In this document: in pieces, positions 23,201-34,890 of the stretch
Numbering within the stretch: position 1 is the stretch's first letter
Layout of the letters: every line of letters starts with the position of its first letter
Origin: Stenopsyche tienmushanensis
Taxonomy: Eukaryota; Arthropoda; Insecta; Trichoptera; Stenopsychidae
Length of the DNA stretch: 64,000 nucleotides
NCBI GenBank assembly: GCA_008973525.1
Contig: WACJ01000007.1
Coordinates: 620,001-684,000, forward strand
Direction of reading: 5' to 3'
Translations under genes and position numbers: made by a program
Notes under the pieces: generated by a model
The model's input: the letters and a program-made list of their open reading frames with translations, nothing else
What the model was told of the DNA's origin: nothing
Databases searched by the model: none

Positions 23201-26139
23201 TTCACTCGGCAAATTTTCTCGAAAAATAATAACACCTAAAATTACATACAAACGAAGCAATTGCCATGATTTATTTTCCTATTTAAAACGTAAGAATTCA
23301 TTTTCGCTCCCCTCGACGCTTGCTGTATTTGAAAAGTCATTATGGATATAAAAACGGGTTCCTTTTTGGAAATTGCAAGCTAAATATCGACTATCAAGAG
23401 AAAATTTATTCTGGGAAATCGAATTAAAGATCTTTGAATTTTCATTTGTAAGCAAGCAAATTGAATTTATATTTAACGCAAATCTTCATAAAATATTTGA
23501 ACAACTTATAATCGTATTCAAAATTCTTAGAGTATTATAAAATAAAGATGAAATATTAGTTTTCAATATACTGCACAATGTAATAGCTTTCATTCTTATG
23601 CTCTGGATATTGTGTTGTACTTTTTTAAGATTAATATGCACCCATAAAGTAGTAACATAGCTGAAAAGTTCCTCTATTAATAAGATTTGGGTGCGTGTGT
23701 GAAAGCGAGTAACGTTACCAGATCATGATTTGAGAAACAGTGACCGAGAGAGATCTTTGTTTGAATTTTTCGATTAAAATGTGAAAATTACTATAGCAAT
23801 TACATTTACATTTTACGAGTACACAAGAAAAATCTTAGATTAGTATAAATGTCAGAGTGTTTGAGAAAATATATGACTTAAGATACGCTAAATTTACTAG
23901 CTTGAAGATTGAAGAAAATTCTTAAGCATCGTTTGATAAGGTTTTCAGAAAAAAATAAAAACTATTTTGTAATTTTTTCCCACACAAGATGAAAAATAAT
24001 AGTTTCGCCCCTGTGTATGTTGAATTTCAGGCTTAATTAATTCTTGATTTAAAATGCTTTTGGTGCGAAACGATCTGGGTTAATAAATCTTACGCAGGAT
24101 AATTAACATCGGCCACCCTTGAACCGATTGTAGTTTAACCAGCAGAATTTCCAGAAAGCCTTTTCTCTTGTATGGAAACTACCTTGTTTATCACGCGGCC
24201 ACGTTCCGTATGGGTATTACATGCAAACTTAATTATATAGTGCACGATAAACTATAAAAAATTAAATATTAATCTATATACAGTGCACTGATTTTAATCG
24301 TAAAAAACATTCAAATAAATACAAAAAAAACTATTATTATACATCGAATATTCAAAGCTTTTAACAGACTGATTTTAATGAAATTTTTAAGATGATCGTT
24401 TTAAATTGACTTTAATTTTTAATAGTGGTTACAATCATTTATTGATGATAATTTTCGATTCTCGAAAAGCTTAATAAAAGTTATCTGTAAGACGATTTTC
24501 ATCCAAAAAACTAAATGCTAATAAATTACGTTTGAACGCTTTATTCGAGATAATTAACAAAGTGTTATTTAACACATAAATTATTCTTTTCAGCGTGGCA
24601 ATTGTGGCTAAAATGGATTGCGTGCACTCTGCCATTTTGCCTAGGTGGTGTTTTGGAGAATAATGGACCAAGTTCACGTGACATAAATCTAGGGAACAAG
24701 GCTCTAGCGGTCGCCCACCGACTGATCGTAAATTAATCAGACCTTTCTTCTAGCTATCCGTCTTTTTGGACTGATTCCAGGGACATGTAGTGGCTCTCTC
24801 AAAACCCAAAATGCTCTCTGTATTTGCATCCCGCAAAGAATTCGAATTATTTTATGATTTTGTATAATTTTGTTGCACAAAATCTAATCCTCACTACAAT
24901 TCGTATGATTATTTTTTGATTCGTTGATATGAAACTTTTATAATGATAACTTGAATGAATGGGACTGAATTATTAATACGCAATAGTTGATCTGATAACT
25001 GAGAGGAGACATAGTTATTTTTTTTCTTGGATTATATAATTTTGAGTTCAATTTCAGGCAATAAAATTATTGAGCCAATAATTTTGAACGATTGAACATA
25101 ACAATATTTTTCAATCAAACTTTACCTAGTCTATAAAAATAAACATTGAAACATGTAATTATAACAACCATAGCAGCATATAAATTGCTCATATTTTAAC
25201 CCTTTTCACTCGTATTTTTTTAGGGTATGGATAGTGTCAGCCTGTAATTAATTTTGCGAATTTTTTAGACTTCTTACTCGAAATTTAAAATGAAATATTA
25301 ATTTAAAAAATAAAAATGAATAGGACGCAATATATTACGACAAGGAATATGAACACGAGCTTAAAATTTTGGCGTCATAATGTCAACATACGAGTGGAAG
25401 TCGAATTCCATTTGGAGACATAATTTCGACTTACGAGTGGAAATGGTTTAAATAAATTGATAGTATTGCAACTTACTCATATAATTAATTCTCTTTAATT
25501 AAATTTGGTTTAATTTAAATTTAATATCCAATACCGGTTAATTTAATTACTATCGAGTGCAAGTAATGCTGCAAATATAGTGCCAAATCTAAATACATAT
25601 AAATTGTCTTAGAATACTCTATTCGAGTCTAATTAATCTTTTATGCTTGCTAGTTTTTATATTTGATTTTTTATAAAACCATGCAATTTAGAATTTAGAT
25701 TTTAGTAACTAATACTATGGAAAATTGACGTGACAACTGCTGAAAAATGTACCAAATTAATTTACATGATTTAAAACTCAATTTGGAATAGAACTCATAT
25801 GTCTAAATAAATGGGTTTTAATTCTTCTGATATGAAACTATTTTTTCAGATTTCGATAGTATACACTCCTTGAAATGAATTCTGTGATCGATTTATATAA
25901 CATCACATCATTAATAATATCGTCTGATTTGAATAGATGTTATAAAAACCATTTGTTGTATAATAGAATCATAGATTCCGAGAATTCTTTGATATATTTA
26001 AATCAATTTAATCGAAAAAACTGATATTGAGTTGCTTGAATTCTTTGATTATCGAAATTGTCTCTAAAGTCCTTATTCGAATTTATTTTTTCATTTAATT
26101 ATTGAACACAGTGAAGGATTAGCCTATCGTCTTTTTCAA
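23201..26139. other. Long AT-rich stretch, nothing recognised
   Basis: About 2.9 kb of AT-rich DNA. Slightly more complex patches occur near 24080-24220 and 24590-24840. No gene, RNA or repeat copy is recognised. Confidence 0.45.
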
Positions 26140-26280
26140 ATGCGGTTGCAAAACTGATAACGCTTTCTCTTTCAAACGTGTATCAAGTGGAGAAAGAGAG
26201 GTTCATAAGAGTATGGCTTATAAAAGAGATGAGGGTGGTTTCCTCACCTTACGTCGCCCAGGGGTAATAACTTATTTCCA
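26140..26280. promoter_or_regulatory. Small island with TATAAAAG and a hairpin
   Basis: Contains TATAAAAG near 26219, which could be a TATA box or chance. An inverted pair CTTTCTC...GAGAAAG spans about 26162-26200, with TCAAGTG (an NK-2-type site) in the loop. No transcript start can be supported. Confidence 0.2.
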
Positions 26281-26410
26281 GATTCAAGTAATATGTATTA
26301 TGGATTAAGGAAACACGTATTACTCGATATGTGAAAATTGATATTAACGACAATATGAGCATATATAATCATTAAGTCAAAATTAACTCTATAATATAGC
26401 AAATTAATCA

Positions 26411-26484
26411 TTTATATTTTTTTTTGTTTTAGGTGAGTTAGCACCCTACTTGTATCGATGTTAAGAGCTCATAATATAATCGCA
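26411..26484 (+). promoter_or_regulatory. Candidate recursive splice site with RS-exon
   Basis: A T-rich tract ends TTTTTGTTTTAG at 26432 and is followed directly by GTGAGT (26433-26438), so a 3' splice site abuts a 5' splice site. A second strong donor, CGCA/GTAAGT, lies at 26485, leaving a 52-nt unit (26433-26484) with stops in all three frames. In flies and vertebrates, long introns are removed stepwise at such ratcheting points, where a nearby downstream donor helps define a transient RS-exon. Use here is inferred. A short ordinary exon is an alternative. Confidence 0.4.
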
Positions 26485-26770
26485 GTAAGTATTAAAACTT
26501 ATCTTTGATATTTTATATACATTTCGATCGATATACAGGACGGAAATGCGTAACACCCTAAAAAAAGCTTTTATAGCCTTGGTAGGCTCAGGTGTTGACT
26601 CGTTGAAGAAATATTCATCGTCATACGCAACACAAGTGTCCTACTATTACTTCAATTTATAATAGGGCCGTTTTCAAAGGATTGCTCCATTTTTATAACG
26701 CAGGGGTGAGTCGAAAAAAATTCAATTGAATCACGTCATTTATTTGTAAAGTTATTTGAATAAATTGGTC
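26485..26770. other. Sequence between RSS candidate and next island
   Basis: AT-rich, with a mixed patch at 26530-26680. Nothing assigned. Confidence 0.4.
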
Positions 26771-27130
26771 GAAGGCTAAGATGAAGCTCACCCCTTCTCT
26801 TATTTTTATGCGGAGAATCCCGAACGGGCAGGGTTCACGTGTGCTAAAGGGGTCTTTTGTTCTAACAGCTGATTGGACGGGGGCAGGAAGTGCGTGTACC
26901 ACCCTCTGTTACTACGATCCATTTCTCAGAGGTGAGGCTCTGTTCTCTTGCCTATGTCTCTTTCGCACTACTGGGATGTTGGCAACTAGACCCAAGATCG
27001 TATCGGATTACTCTTTCTTTATTCCTACTTTTTGTTTTTCCTGTAAAGGATGCTTTGTAGACACGAAAACAAAGTTCATTTGCTTCACTCGTATATAAGC
27101 TCGTATGGCTTATTTCACCGGTCTTGGAAG
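26771..27130. other. Island with a 105-codon plus frame
   Basis: A moderately GC-rich block with a plus frame at 26781-27098 and a minus frame on the opposite strand. The plus peptide is cysteine- and phenylalanine-rich without a recognised domain or signal. CAGCTGATTGGACGG near 26867 includes an E-box (CAGCTG) and a reverse CCAAT. Coding status is doubtful. Confidence 0.25.
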
Positions 27131-28440
27131 TAGCTTTTGCCTAGAATAAAATATTTCAACGCCAGCTTATTTCAAATCGTTTCCATTTAAGAAAAACTCG
27201 AAATAACATAATGTTGAATCCTACGGCTCTAATCTCTTGGTATCTTCGAGTTCTTAGTAATTACTACCACTTGGTAAACGAGTACTTAAAATTTGTTTGA
27301 TTACCAAATATTTCATGTAAGTAATGTCAATAAAGATATAATATTGAAGGTATGTAATTACAGTTGAACATTGGTTACAAAGAGCCCACAGATATAACCT
27401 CTCTTATTTTAACCTCTCAAGTGTCCATTTTGATTTTATGAAAGCTCGTATCGAATTATAGATAATTCCATCAAAAAACCTTACTATTTCAAGGATAATG
27501 ATGCAAAACAATAATGTCATTAGTGATAAGTTTGTAATTATAATAGAATAAACATATATTTGTATATGATTGATATTCTATATGTTAAAGGATTTTATTA
27601 AAGATCTATAATATTAATTGTCATAATTCAAGCGAAAATTATACTAAATAAATATTTATTTATATCATATATCATCATTAAATTGGAATATTCATGAAAT
27701 AATATTTCACTGGTTATCATTTCAAATCAAAATTGTGATTAAACGAATATAACAAAATGCATAGAAAACAACTAAGTTCTATGACAGTAGTTAAAATTTA
27801 ATTACACCAAATCATATTTTAAAAAAGGTTATCATATTTTACAATAAACAGGGGTTATCGGAAAAAGTTTTATCATCTTGGAAGGTTTTCCTATTTTTTA
27901 ATTAGGCGCTAGTTAATTAATTGTTTTATAAACCATAGAAAGCCTTTCCGAACACAATCTTCTTAGCTAAGGAGATATTCAAGATGATGTTTCTTGTCTC
28001 CACTTACGAAGTATTTTGTGATGATATGATAACTAGTTTTCTACAATACCGAAAACGTATTCCAGAGATTCACTTTCGTGCAGAATATGACATTCTCAAC
28101 AACAGAACTGAAAGAACTAGATCTGTGAGCAAGCGTAAATAGAAAAAATTAGAACATCCTTAATATTTTCTAAAAATTTTACAATTTAATATTGAAGAAT
28201 GTCATTGAAGTTTGTGCTTTTAAATTTGTAGCACGCGTTTTTGGCGAATCCTATAATAATTCTACTTAAAATTTACCTAAATACAATAAAATGAATAATC
28301 GATATAACGAACAGCTCCCCTGTTGATTATATTCTAGTTTAAGCATATTATTTTTTAATAATATGATACATTTTTATTAAAAGAGGAATGACCCTGATCG
28401 TTACTTCTTGGTTGGCAAGATTTTTTCGACATTTTATGAA
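27131..28440. other. AT-rich stretch, nothing recognised
   Basis: AT-rich DNA. On the minus strand, a TATTTAG/GTAAAT motif near 28274 is a weak zero-length-exon look-alike. No gene. Confidence 0.4.
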
Positions 28441-29110
28441 TATGCCGATAGCCTTAATAGAATCCATAAAGGAGTCTGCTTTTTATTGAGGGGTTGAGGA
28501 AGATGGGAGTTGGAGGATTTTGCGCGGAAGCTTGCCAGACCAAATTAGGGATGTGGATTGTTACGGTCCAGAAAGCACAGCCTGTCGCCGCGAGCAACCC
28601 TACCACGCTTATCAAAAATACACACAGATGACGTTTATCAATAGGATACCACCTACAGAACAATATCTATGCAAATAACTAATTCCTTTATCCTAGTTAG
28701 CACTCATCATACTTTTAGGATTAAATTTATAACGAAAATAAATATATATTATGGTTCTGCTGGTTACAGTTTTGTATTTAAAAATAAATTCATAGGAGTA
28801 TACATCTTTTTGTTGTTTTATGGACAAGCATATATTCATGAGACGCGCCAAGCAAATCTGAAAAAATATCTAGAATAAGCCGTTAGGGGCTACAATTCTA
28901 CGATTTGTACAGGTGTTACAGTACAAGACGTAAGTATGTGCGTTCTTGTGGGGTGGGTCTTCCCCTCCGGCAGTAAGGAAGTTCCCAACAAGGCGATAGT
29001 GCCTTCGCGACACGTTCGACTTATCTTTACGGCCACTTCTGCCGCCCCTTGCGCCCTCAACAAGAACCTACCACGCCTTACGACACCGTCATAACCCATA
29101 TTAAGGATCG
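28441..29110. other. Two moderate-GC islands (28441-28660, 28880-29110)
   Basis: Both blocks have higher GC and short frames on the minus strand (69 codons each) with no domain. The second includes CTTGTGGGGTGGGTCTTCCC. The stretch between is AT-rich. Possible conserved non-coding elements. Confidence 0.25.
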
Positions 29111-29454
29111 TTCCTCGATATTTCCAAATTTCACATATAACAATATTTTATGTGCCATGCGTGGTGCATATATTCTCGGTCTCTTTGTGTCAAACTTGAA
29201 TCTTTTCGCGCAAAATATGTCCAGAAATTGTACCAAAAAAGCACTCAAACCAACCCTTAAGCAAGAAGCAATGGAGACGAGTTATAAATTAATTGGTTTT
29301 GAGAAAATCTGTTCATATGATCGTATGTCTATAGAAAAGTATGTATGTAATGCGACTGAGGCGAATATTCATTATCTCGAGTAAAACGTTCAGCCCGAAT
29401 TTATTGATTCGGAAATATGAAGAGAATTAGAAGAATCCAAATTGACTACAGGCA
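29111..29454. other. Mixed stretch with a 111-codon plus frame
   Basis: A plus frame at 29049-29384 is one of the longest in the window. Its peptide has no domain I recognise and no flanking splice pair I would defend. Probably chance, at low confidence. Confidence 0.2.
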
Positions 29455-29680
29455 TTGACACAAAGAGATGAAACTCTCCGCCAATCTGGCGTGAGACTCG
29501 AAATTACTTGTGGGATAAGCCGGATTAGGTTCGCCCCCGGAGGCCGCGGGGAGAAACGCGGATGGAAGCTGGAGAAGGATTATGACGGGGCAGAAGATGG
29601 GACTCTGCCCTTCGTCGCTCTTGCAAATATCCATCCTAAGCCAAATTCGAATTCCTTCGACTTTCTTCATTGTATGTATA
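29455..29680. other. GC-rich island with frames on both strands
   Basis: Contains CGCCCCCGGAGGCCGCGGGG near 29532 and two overlapping antiparallel frames (92 minus, 82 plus). Frames open on both strands at once are the mark of composition. Possible CpG-rich element. Confidence 0.25.
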
Positions 29681-30679
29681 CTCTCGGCAAAATAAAAATT
29701 TAAGCGAAAAAGATCGCAAACCAAGAATTAAGCTTTCATTAACCTCAATATTAATTATCAGTCTATAAGTCGAATCTGTTTTATTCGATAAAATAATTTC
29801 ATTCAGTGTCTATCAATAACGGATTTATAAGCTATTATTTTTCCTCATTAAATAAAATAATGCTATATTTCACTGAACATATAAGTATATTCATCATCGT
29901 AATTCAGCTAGGATTGGTAGTTATACTGTATTTTTCTCGTAGATCGATACATTTCTACTTAAAGCTTACGTCTCGCTAAAATGAATCCAAGTTATTTTTC
30001 ATACAACTAGCAAACAAATATGTAATTGCACATATAAAATGTAAATAAATATGATATTTTTGAAATTTTAATTAGGTCAAATTTGTAGATACGTCACATA
30101 CATTTCTAACTATTGGCATATGTTTGGTGGATTCCTTCGTCGCTTCTACTCTATCATTTTATGATGAAATTTGTCTAAATTATCATCATATATCTTGCAA
30201 ACTGTCATATTAAAAGCTTCATTCTCAAAGCGGTATCAAAAACATTTCCTAATTAATCAATTATCGCTGACAGGACATACTGTTGAAATAAACTTCCTTC
30301 TGAGACAAAGTAAAATAGACTTAATCATTATTAAGCAAAACATTTTTAAATTGAAAAAAAGTAATGTTATGGTTTGTTTTAAGGCGGAAAAATGGATCTA
30401 ATACATGATATTATTAAATATGGTAAAATTGTTTACATAATTTGTACAAATCTACTTATTATTTCATATACAAATAATCAAAAAATTGCATAACCTTTTA
30501 ATTGAATTTAATATAATTTAATAATAGATCGATTGTTTAGTATTTAGTGAGGATTGTGATAAATTTGTATACTTTTACATTTTTAAATCTACGCTTAAAT
30601 AAATCTAAATAAAAATGACCAATGGAATGATTCCAATTTGGCAAATATTATGCTTATCTTTAAAAAAAAATGCATTTAT
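29681..30679. other. AT-rich stretch, nothing recognised
   Basis: AT-rich DNA with one 76-codon frame (30171-30401) that lacks any recognisable feature. Confidence 0.45.
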
Positions 30680-30765
30680 TGTGTCTGTACATAATTCCAT
30701 GATTAAGTGATTGAACTCAAATATTATATTTTAGATTCAAATCCGCAAGAGCTACGGTTAGAAAA
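30680..30765 (+). repeat. Degraded SINE head, tRNA-Leu/Ser-like family
   Basis: GATTAAGTGATTGAACTCAA followed by GATTCAAATCCGCAAGAGCT resembles the head of the SINE at 47995-48190 (GGTTAAGCGATTGGACTCAA, GAGTTCAAATCTACAGGAGG) with the same A-to-B spacing to within about ten bases. The body is not conserved, so this is an old or truncated copy. Confidence 0.45.
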
Positions 30766-31329
30766 TCATGTCAAAGTGTTCGACAATAGATCACCAAGTT
30801 TTGATGAAATTCAAAAGCAATAATAAATGTGTATCTCAGGCATTAAAATGTAATTTTGCTATTTGCTTTTGATTGCATCTTAATCAATGAATAAAAGACG
30901 GAATAATGATGATGATTCTGATGGATTGCATATATTAGGTTCTTCCGAAAGAAATCCATTATTTCTGCACACTCTCGTTAGAGTTCAGTTTGTATACAGA
31001 TACAGTAAAAAAAACATCTCAATATTTTTTCTCGTTGTATGGTTCATCAGCTTGTTTGTATCATCTTATTTTATTATTAAGAGCAAATATAGTGAAGCCC
31101 GAAACCAATGAAGACCATGTTCATCATTGTATACTGTTTTTTACTGTTAGAAAATTTTATGTATCATTTTTTTTATTGTATATCTCAATAGAGCAATAAA
31201 AACATATTTATATCATATTATTGAATCATCATTATTACAAGTTAAATTAATCATAAATTATATAAATGCATTAATGCATTAAAAGAATATCTAAACCATT
31301 TTGATATTCCATTCGAAATAATTAAATTA
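30766..31329. other. AT-rich stretch, nothing recognised
   Basis: Two overlapping plus frames (74 and 69 codons, 30887-31199) have no recognised content. Confidence 0.4.
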
Positions 31330-31640
31330 TTGGTACGTCTGATCGTGTAGGTGCGTATTTATTTGTAGTTTAATCGAATCGACCCGCATTAAAACCTTTG
31401 ATAAACAGAAGGGTTGAACGGATTTAACGATGACAAGCTGAACACGATTCGATTGAATTGTACTTCAATTAGTATTAAGTCAAATATATGTACATGCGTG
31501 GTACAAATAAGTACCCAGACGTGTACCCCTGGACAAAAGCTCATTTTACGTTGATGTATCGTTTTAACGACGTCGTTCACTCCGCATAAATGTGTCAAAC
31601 AGATCTAAGGGTTGACCCGGATAATTGAACTCGAGCACTC
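31330..31640. other. Moderate-GC island
   Basis: Mixed-composition block with a 69-codon minus frame and no domain. Includes GTTTTAACGACGTCGTTCAC near 31560, a short palindromic patch (AACGACGTCGTT). Possible regulatory element. Confidence 0.25.
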
Positions 31641-32093
31641 AAATTAATTTGTTTTTATTTATGACAAGTGATTAACCTTATGTTAAAGATTAAAATGATT
31701 GCAGTGTTTTTTTCGTTTTATGGAAATTCGAAAATAAATCAACTTTAATTTAATCTGAATTAATGAATACTATATTGTTCAGTATTTTTACCCTTACCTG
31801 CTTTAGATTTAAATGATCATGAAAAAATATTACATTTTCCAGTTTCGTGGAGGAGATTCGTTTTGAAAAATAGTATGTAAATCAAAACTCCCCACATCAA
31901 ATTAATCCACGAGATATCAACCAAAGGGTTATGTAGAATGCTATGTGTAAATTCTGGATTTGGTTTATAAATTCATTTTCAATAAAGGCTTTTATATTTT
32001 GTTTTTGATTAATTTAGAATGGTTTACTTCCATTCAAGACTTCTGTTTAACGGATTTGTTTAATATTTCCAGATAGCCTAAAATTTGAAAGAG
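31641..32093. other. AT-rich stretch, nothing recognised
   Basis: No supported feature. A minus-strand CAG/GTAAGG motif near 31795 lacks a pyrimidine tract. Confidence 0.4.
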
Positions 32094-32189
32094 CATGCTA
32101 ATTTTATTATCAATCATTCGTATATATTTTAGGTAAGGGTTCACGTGAATTTCAAACTAAAATGACATATCATACATCAATATTCAAAG
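32094..32189 (+). promoter_or_regulatory. Second candidate recursive splice site with RS-exon
   Basis: The acceptor TATATATTTTAG ends at 32132 and abuts GTAAGG (32133-32138). A branch-point-like CTAAT lies about 32-37 bases upstream, near 32097. A downstream donor AAAG/GTATGC at 32190 leaves a 57-nt unit, close to the 52 nt of the candidate at 26433. One frame through the unit is open, so a small coding exon of 19 codons' length is an alternative. Both candidates are on the plus strand, 5.7 kb apart. Confidence 0.35.
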
Positions 32190-32229
32190 GTATGCGTATT
32201 AATAAGAAAGTTAGTAATAATTTCTCAAT

Positions 32230-32720
32230 CGAAGAGAAAAAAATGAAAAAGTTTCTACCTAGGGTGGCGTTTCAGGCTGAATTTCATTTAGAATTTGTCG
32301 GGTGACAGCCACCCGCAGTCGATTGACAGCTCTATAATTTCACGGGCTGAGAGGCGTCTATAGCCGGGTGACAAAGGCGACTCTACAAATTCCGTGTACG
32401 GATAGAGAGATAAACTGCTTAACAACTCTACAATTTAGCAAAGAGAGAGATCAGCAAGGGGGATGTATATAAAAATTTATACCACGCGGGGATGACGCCG
32501 TCGAAGAGCCGTATCGGCGTTAATGATTTGGAAAATGGCGTCTTATTTGTGAGCGCTCGAAAAAATGGAGGCAAAATAAATTCGAGCTCGTTTTTACAGC
32601 CGATACGAATCTAGACGGGAAATTATTCAAATTAGGGAGGAATTTCCGAAGGATATAGCCGAAAATGATCTTCGGAGATAATTCGGAGGAAATTTGGGTG
32701 CTCGGCAAAATATGTCATTA
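32230..32720. promoter_or_regulatory. Large island with Pbx/Meis-like sites
   Basis: About 490 bp of complex sequence. CGATTGACAG at 32320-32329 differs by one base from the composite Pbx-Meis site TGATTGACAG. A separate TGACAG (Meis/Hth core) lies at 32303-32308, within the hairpin CGGGT...ACCCG, and GGGTGACA recurs near 32365. There are stops in all frames apart from a short minus one at 32520-32708. A good candidate for a conserved developmental element. Confidence 0.35.
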
Positions 32721-33837
32721 CATTTTTCATTACGTAGAAACTCGGATTCAATGAAGTTTCAGCGAAACAGATAGTATTTTAGCATATAATTTATCCCGAG
32801 TTTCTGATACTAGATCACGTACAAGCCAATTAACATTAAAACAAACAATAAACTTGTTGTTATAATAAGCGTTCATATTTTTAATGATCAATGTTATTCT
32901 TTTAACAATGCTTTCTTTGGAATATAAACTAACAAGAAGCTTGTGCAAGACAAGAAAAATTATCACCATTACATTAAATGCCACCAGTACTTCAAATATT
33001 AATTTAGTATTCTCAGTATTTTCTTCGTATCATGAAGATTGATAAAAATATTTTGAAGTTCCCAAATTAATTGATTTGACTATTTTTCGACCTACATTTA
33101 AAAAAAAAAGGTCAACACTTGATCGTCACACAATCGTTAACCTTATCATTTCAAGACCATTTCCTTTATAATTTTAATATGTCCTTATAATGATAATATT
33201 TTTATTTTAAACTTAAAAATGATTACCAAAAATTATTTTAATAACAACGCAATTTTTATCAAAATATGTTGTAAAATACATCGCAATGCTTCAGAACATC
33301 AAAAGGAAGAAAATTGTTTAAATGCGCTACGTAGGCCTTGTCTTAAATAATTGCTGTTTATATATTACTCTATAAGTTCGTAAATTTTTTTTCGAAGTAA
33401 TTGCATAAAAAATGACGACAAATGATAAAGAAAACAGTCCTAGGAAATTCTTGAGTGATCTGTTATTCATTTTTTATATTTATATCTATCTTGACCCGTA
33501 GTTTCATACTTAAACTTCATCAATATCGGATTCTTAGCTCCAATATTTTGGGTTTAAATCTATACATATTGTTGAGGACCAAATTTTAAGCATATAAATC
33601 CTTACAATATTAATTAAATATATTATATTATAATTAATTAAATCGGTACGTATCGAATCTTCTCAAATTCTATCTGTATCGATCGATTTTAGGACCTTTG
33701 GACCCAACCGGAAATTAGTTTTCTTTCGTTTGTCAAATATTTTTCAATTTTTATTATGCTTTGTGTTTATTTTTTCCAGTTTTTTGTGTCCGGATGGTAA
33801 AATGTTGACCGTATTTCCCATTGAAAAATATATGAGA
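32721..33837. other. AT-rich stretch, nothing recognised
   Basis: Low-complexity DNA. A 78-codon minus frame at 32748-32984 is unassigned. GGGTTTAAATC near 33549 faintly recalls a SINE B box, not enough to call. Confidence 0.45.
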
Positions 33838-34010
33838 TTAGGTTGTAGGCTCGTGGGCTACCCATTGATCGGGTAGTAGAACGGGCACACGTGACCTTTT
33901 GTACAGCCAATCAGCGGACAGGTGAAAAACCACCCCCATCGACCCCACCTGCTCCCTTTTCTCATATGAAAGTGGTAGCAGGCGAAAGACTACCGGCAAA
34001 CACATATTAT
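33838..34010. promoter_or_regulatory. Island with E-boxes and a CCAAT box
   Basis: Within 170 bp there are CACGTG near 33886, CAGCCAATCAGCGG near 33903 (CCAAT box), ACAGGTG and CCACCTGC (E-boxes), and an inverted CTACCC...GGGTAG. This is typical of promoter-proximal or enhancer DNA. No transcript is supported nearby. 34011-34509 is AT-rich, with an acceptor-like TTATTTTCTAG near 34164. Confidence 0.3.
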
Positions 34011-34509
34011 TTTTGAGGCTTGCGAGAAAAACACAACATGCTTTCCCGATGTGCTATTTGTAATAAAGCAATAAAAAATCAAATTATTACGAGTCTATTG
34101 TATGGATAATGATCAATTTTGATGTTTATGGCTATTCGAAATATTTTCCTGTTGAATTTATTTTCTAGGTCTTAACCCCTTTCAAAAACAAAAAAGAATT
34201 ATAAGGAGTATTTAAATTTGCAGTTGTCATGATAATTTTTATATAAAAATGCTAATTTTCCTCAAAAGTTTCGATTTCATTATGGTATTTCTTCCATGTC
34301 TTACGACCATAAAAAAAATCTTTAAAATGTACAATAGAGATGAATAACAATAAAAACAATTTTATATATCATATGTTCCTCGTAAATGATTCTTCGTTTT
34401 TGACTATTAATCTATGCAGGATTTCGATATTTCCCAAGAAAAGTTTTGTTCTCGTTGAAATTTCATTTTTGCAAATTTCTTCTGTAAAATGCTTTTATTG
34501 GTTACTATA

Positions 34510-34890
34510 TTGGCGATCGACTCTTATCGATAAGAGTCCTTCGGCTGCAGTGTAGAGCGAAAGGCCAGAAATAGTGCGCTAAGCCTACTTTAGAAGTAGT
34601 AATGCAACCACAATGGATAAAAGCTGCGGTATATAAAAAACTCACCCCCTCACTCGACGAATGGGGAGGAGAGCTGGAGCAAGGGGCTGCGAAATGAATC
34701 TAGCGGTTTACCGGTTTCATTAGTAAGGCTGTCCAATTCCGACCGGCTTCCCCTTCTTGTCGTGGAGCAAAAAATGGGAAGAAAAATAAATCAGGACGCC
34801 GGCGTCGGATTTAGTTCGGGCGTCGTTTCAATGGGACGCTCTAATAGAGTTTTGGATTAACTATTGTGGAGACTTTTTCGTACGTCCTTC
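34510..34890. promoter_or_regulatory. Island with a perfect 20-bp palindrome (DRE/GATA)
   Basis: GACTCTTATCGATAAGAGTC at 34519-34538 is a perfect palindrome. Its centre TATCGATA is the insect DRE bound by DREF, and each half is a GATA site (GATAAG). Downstream, ACCGGTTT near 34710 resembles a Grainyhead site. The remainder is GC-rich and complex to about 34890, including GGACGCCGGCGTC near 34792. It resembles a promoter or enhancer more than an exon. Confidence 0.4.

Noticed and set aside
26205..26235. TATAAAAG at 26219 as a promoter
   Set aside because: TATA-like words are expected often in such AT-rich DNA, and no downstream exon or initiator is evident.
29049..29384. 111-codon open frame as a gene
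   Set aside because: Length is near the upper tail for this window, but the peptide has no recognisable family and crosses an island boundary into AT-rich DNA without a composition change typical of coding sequence.
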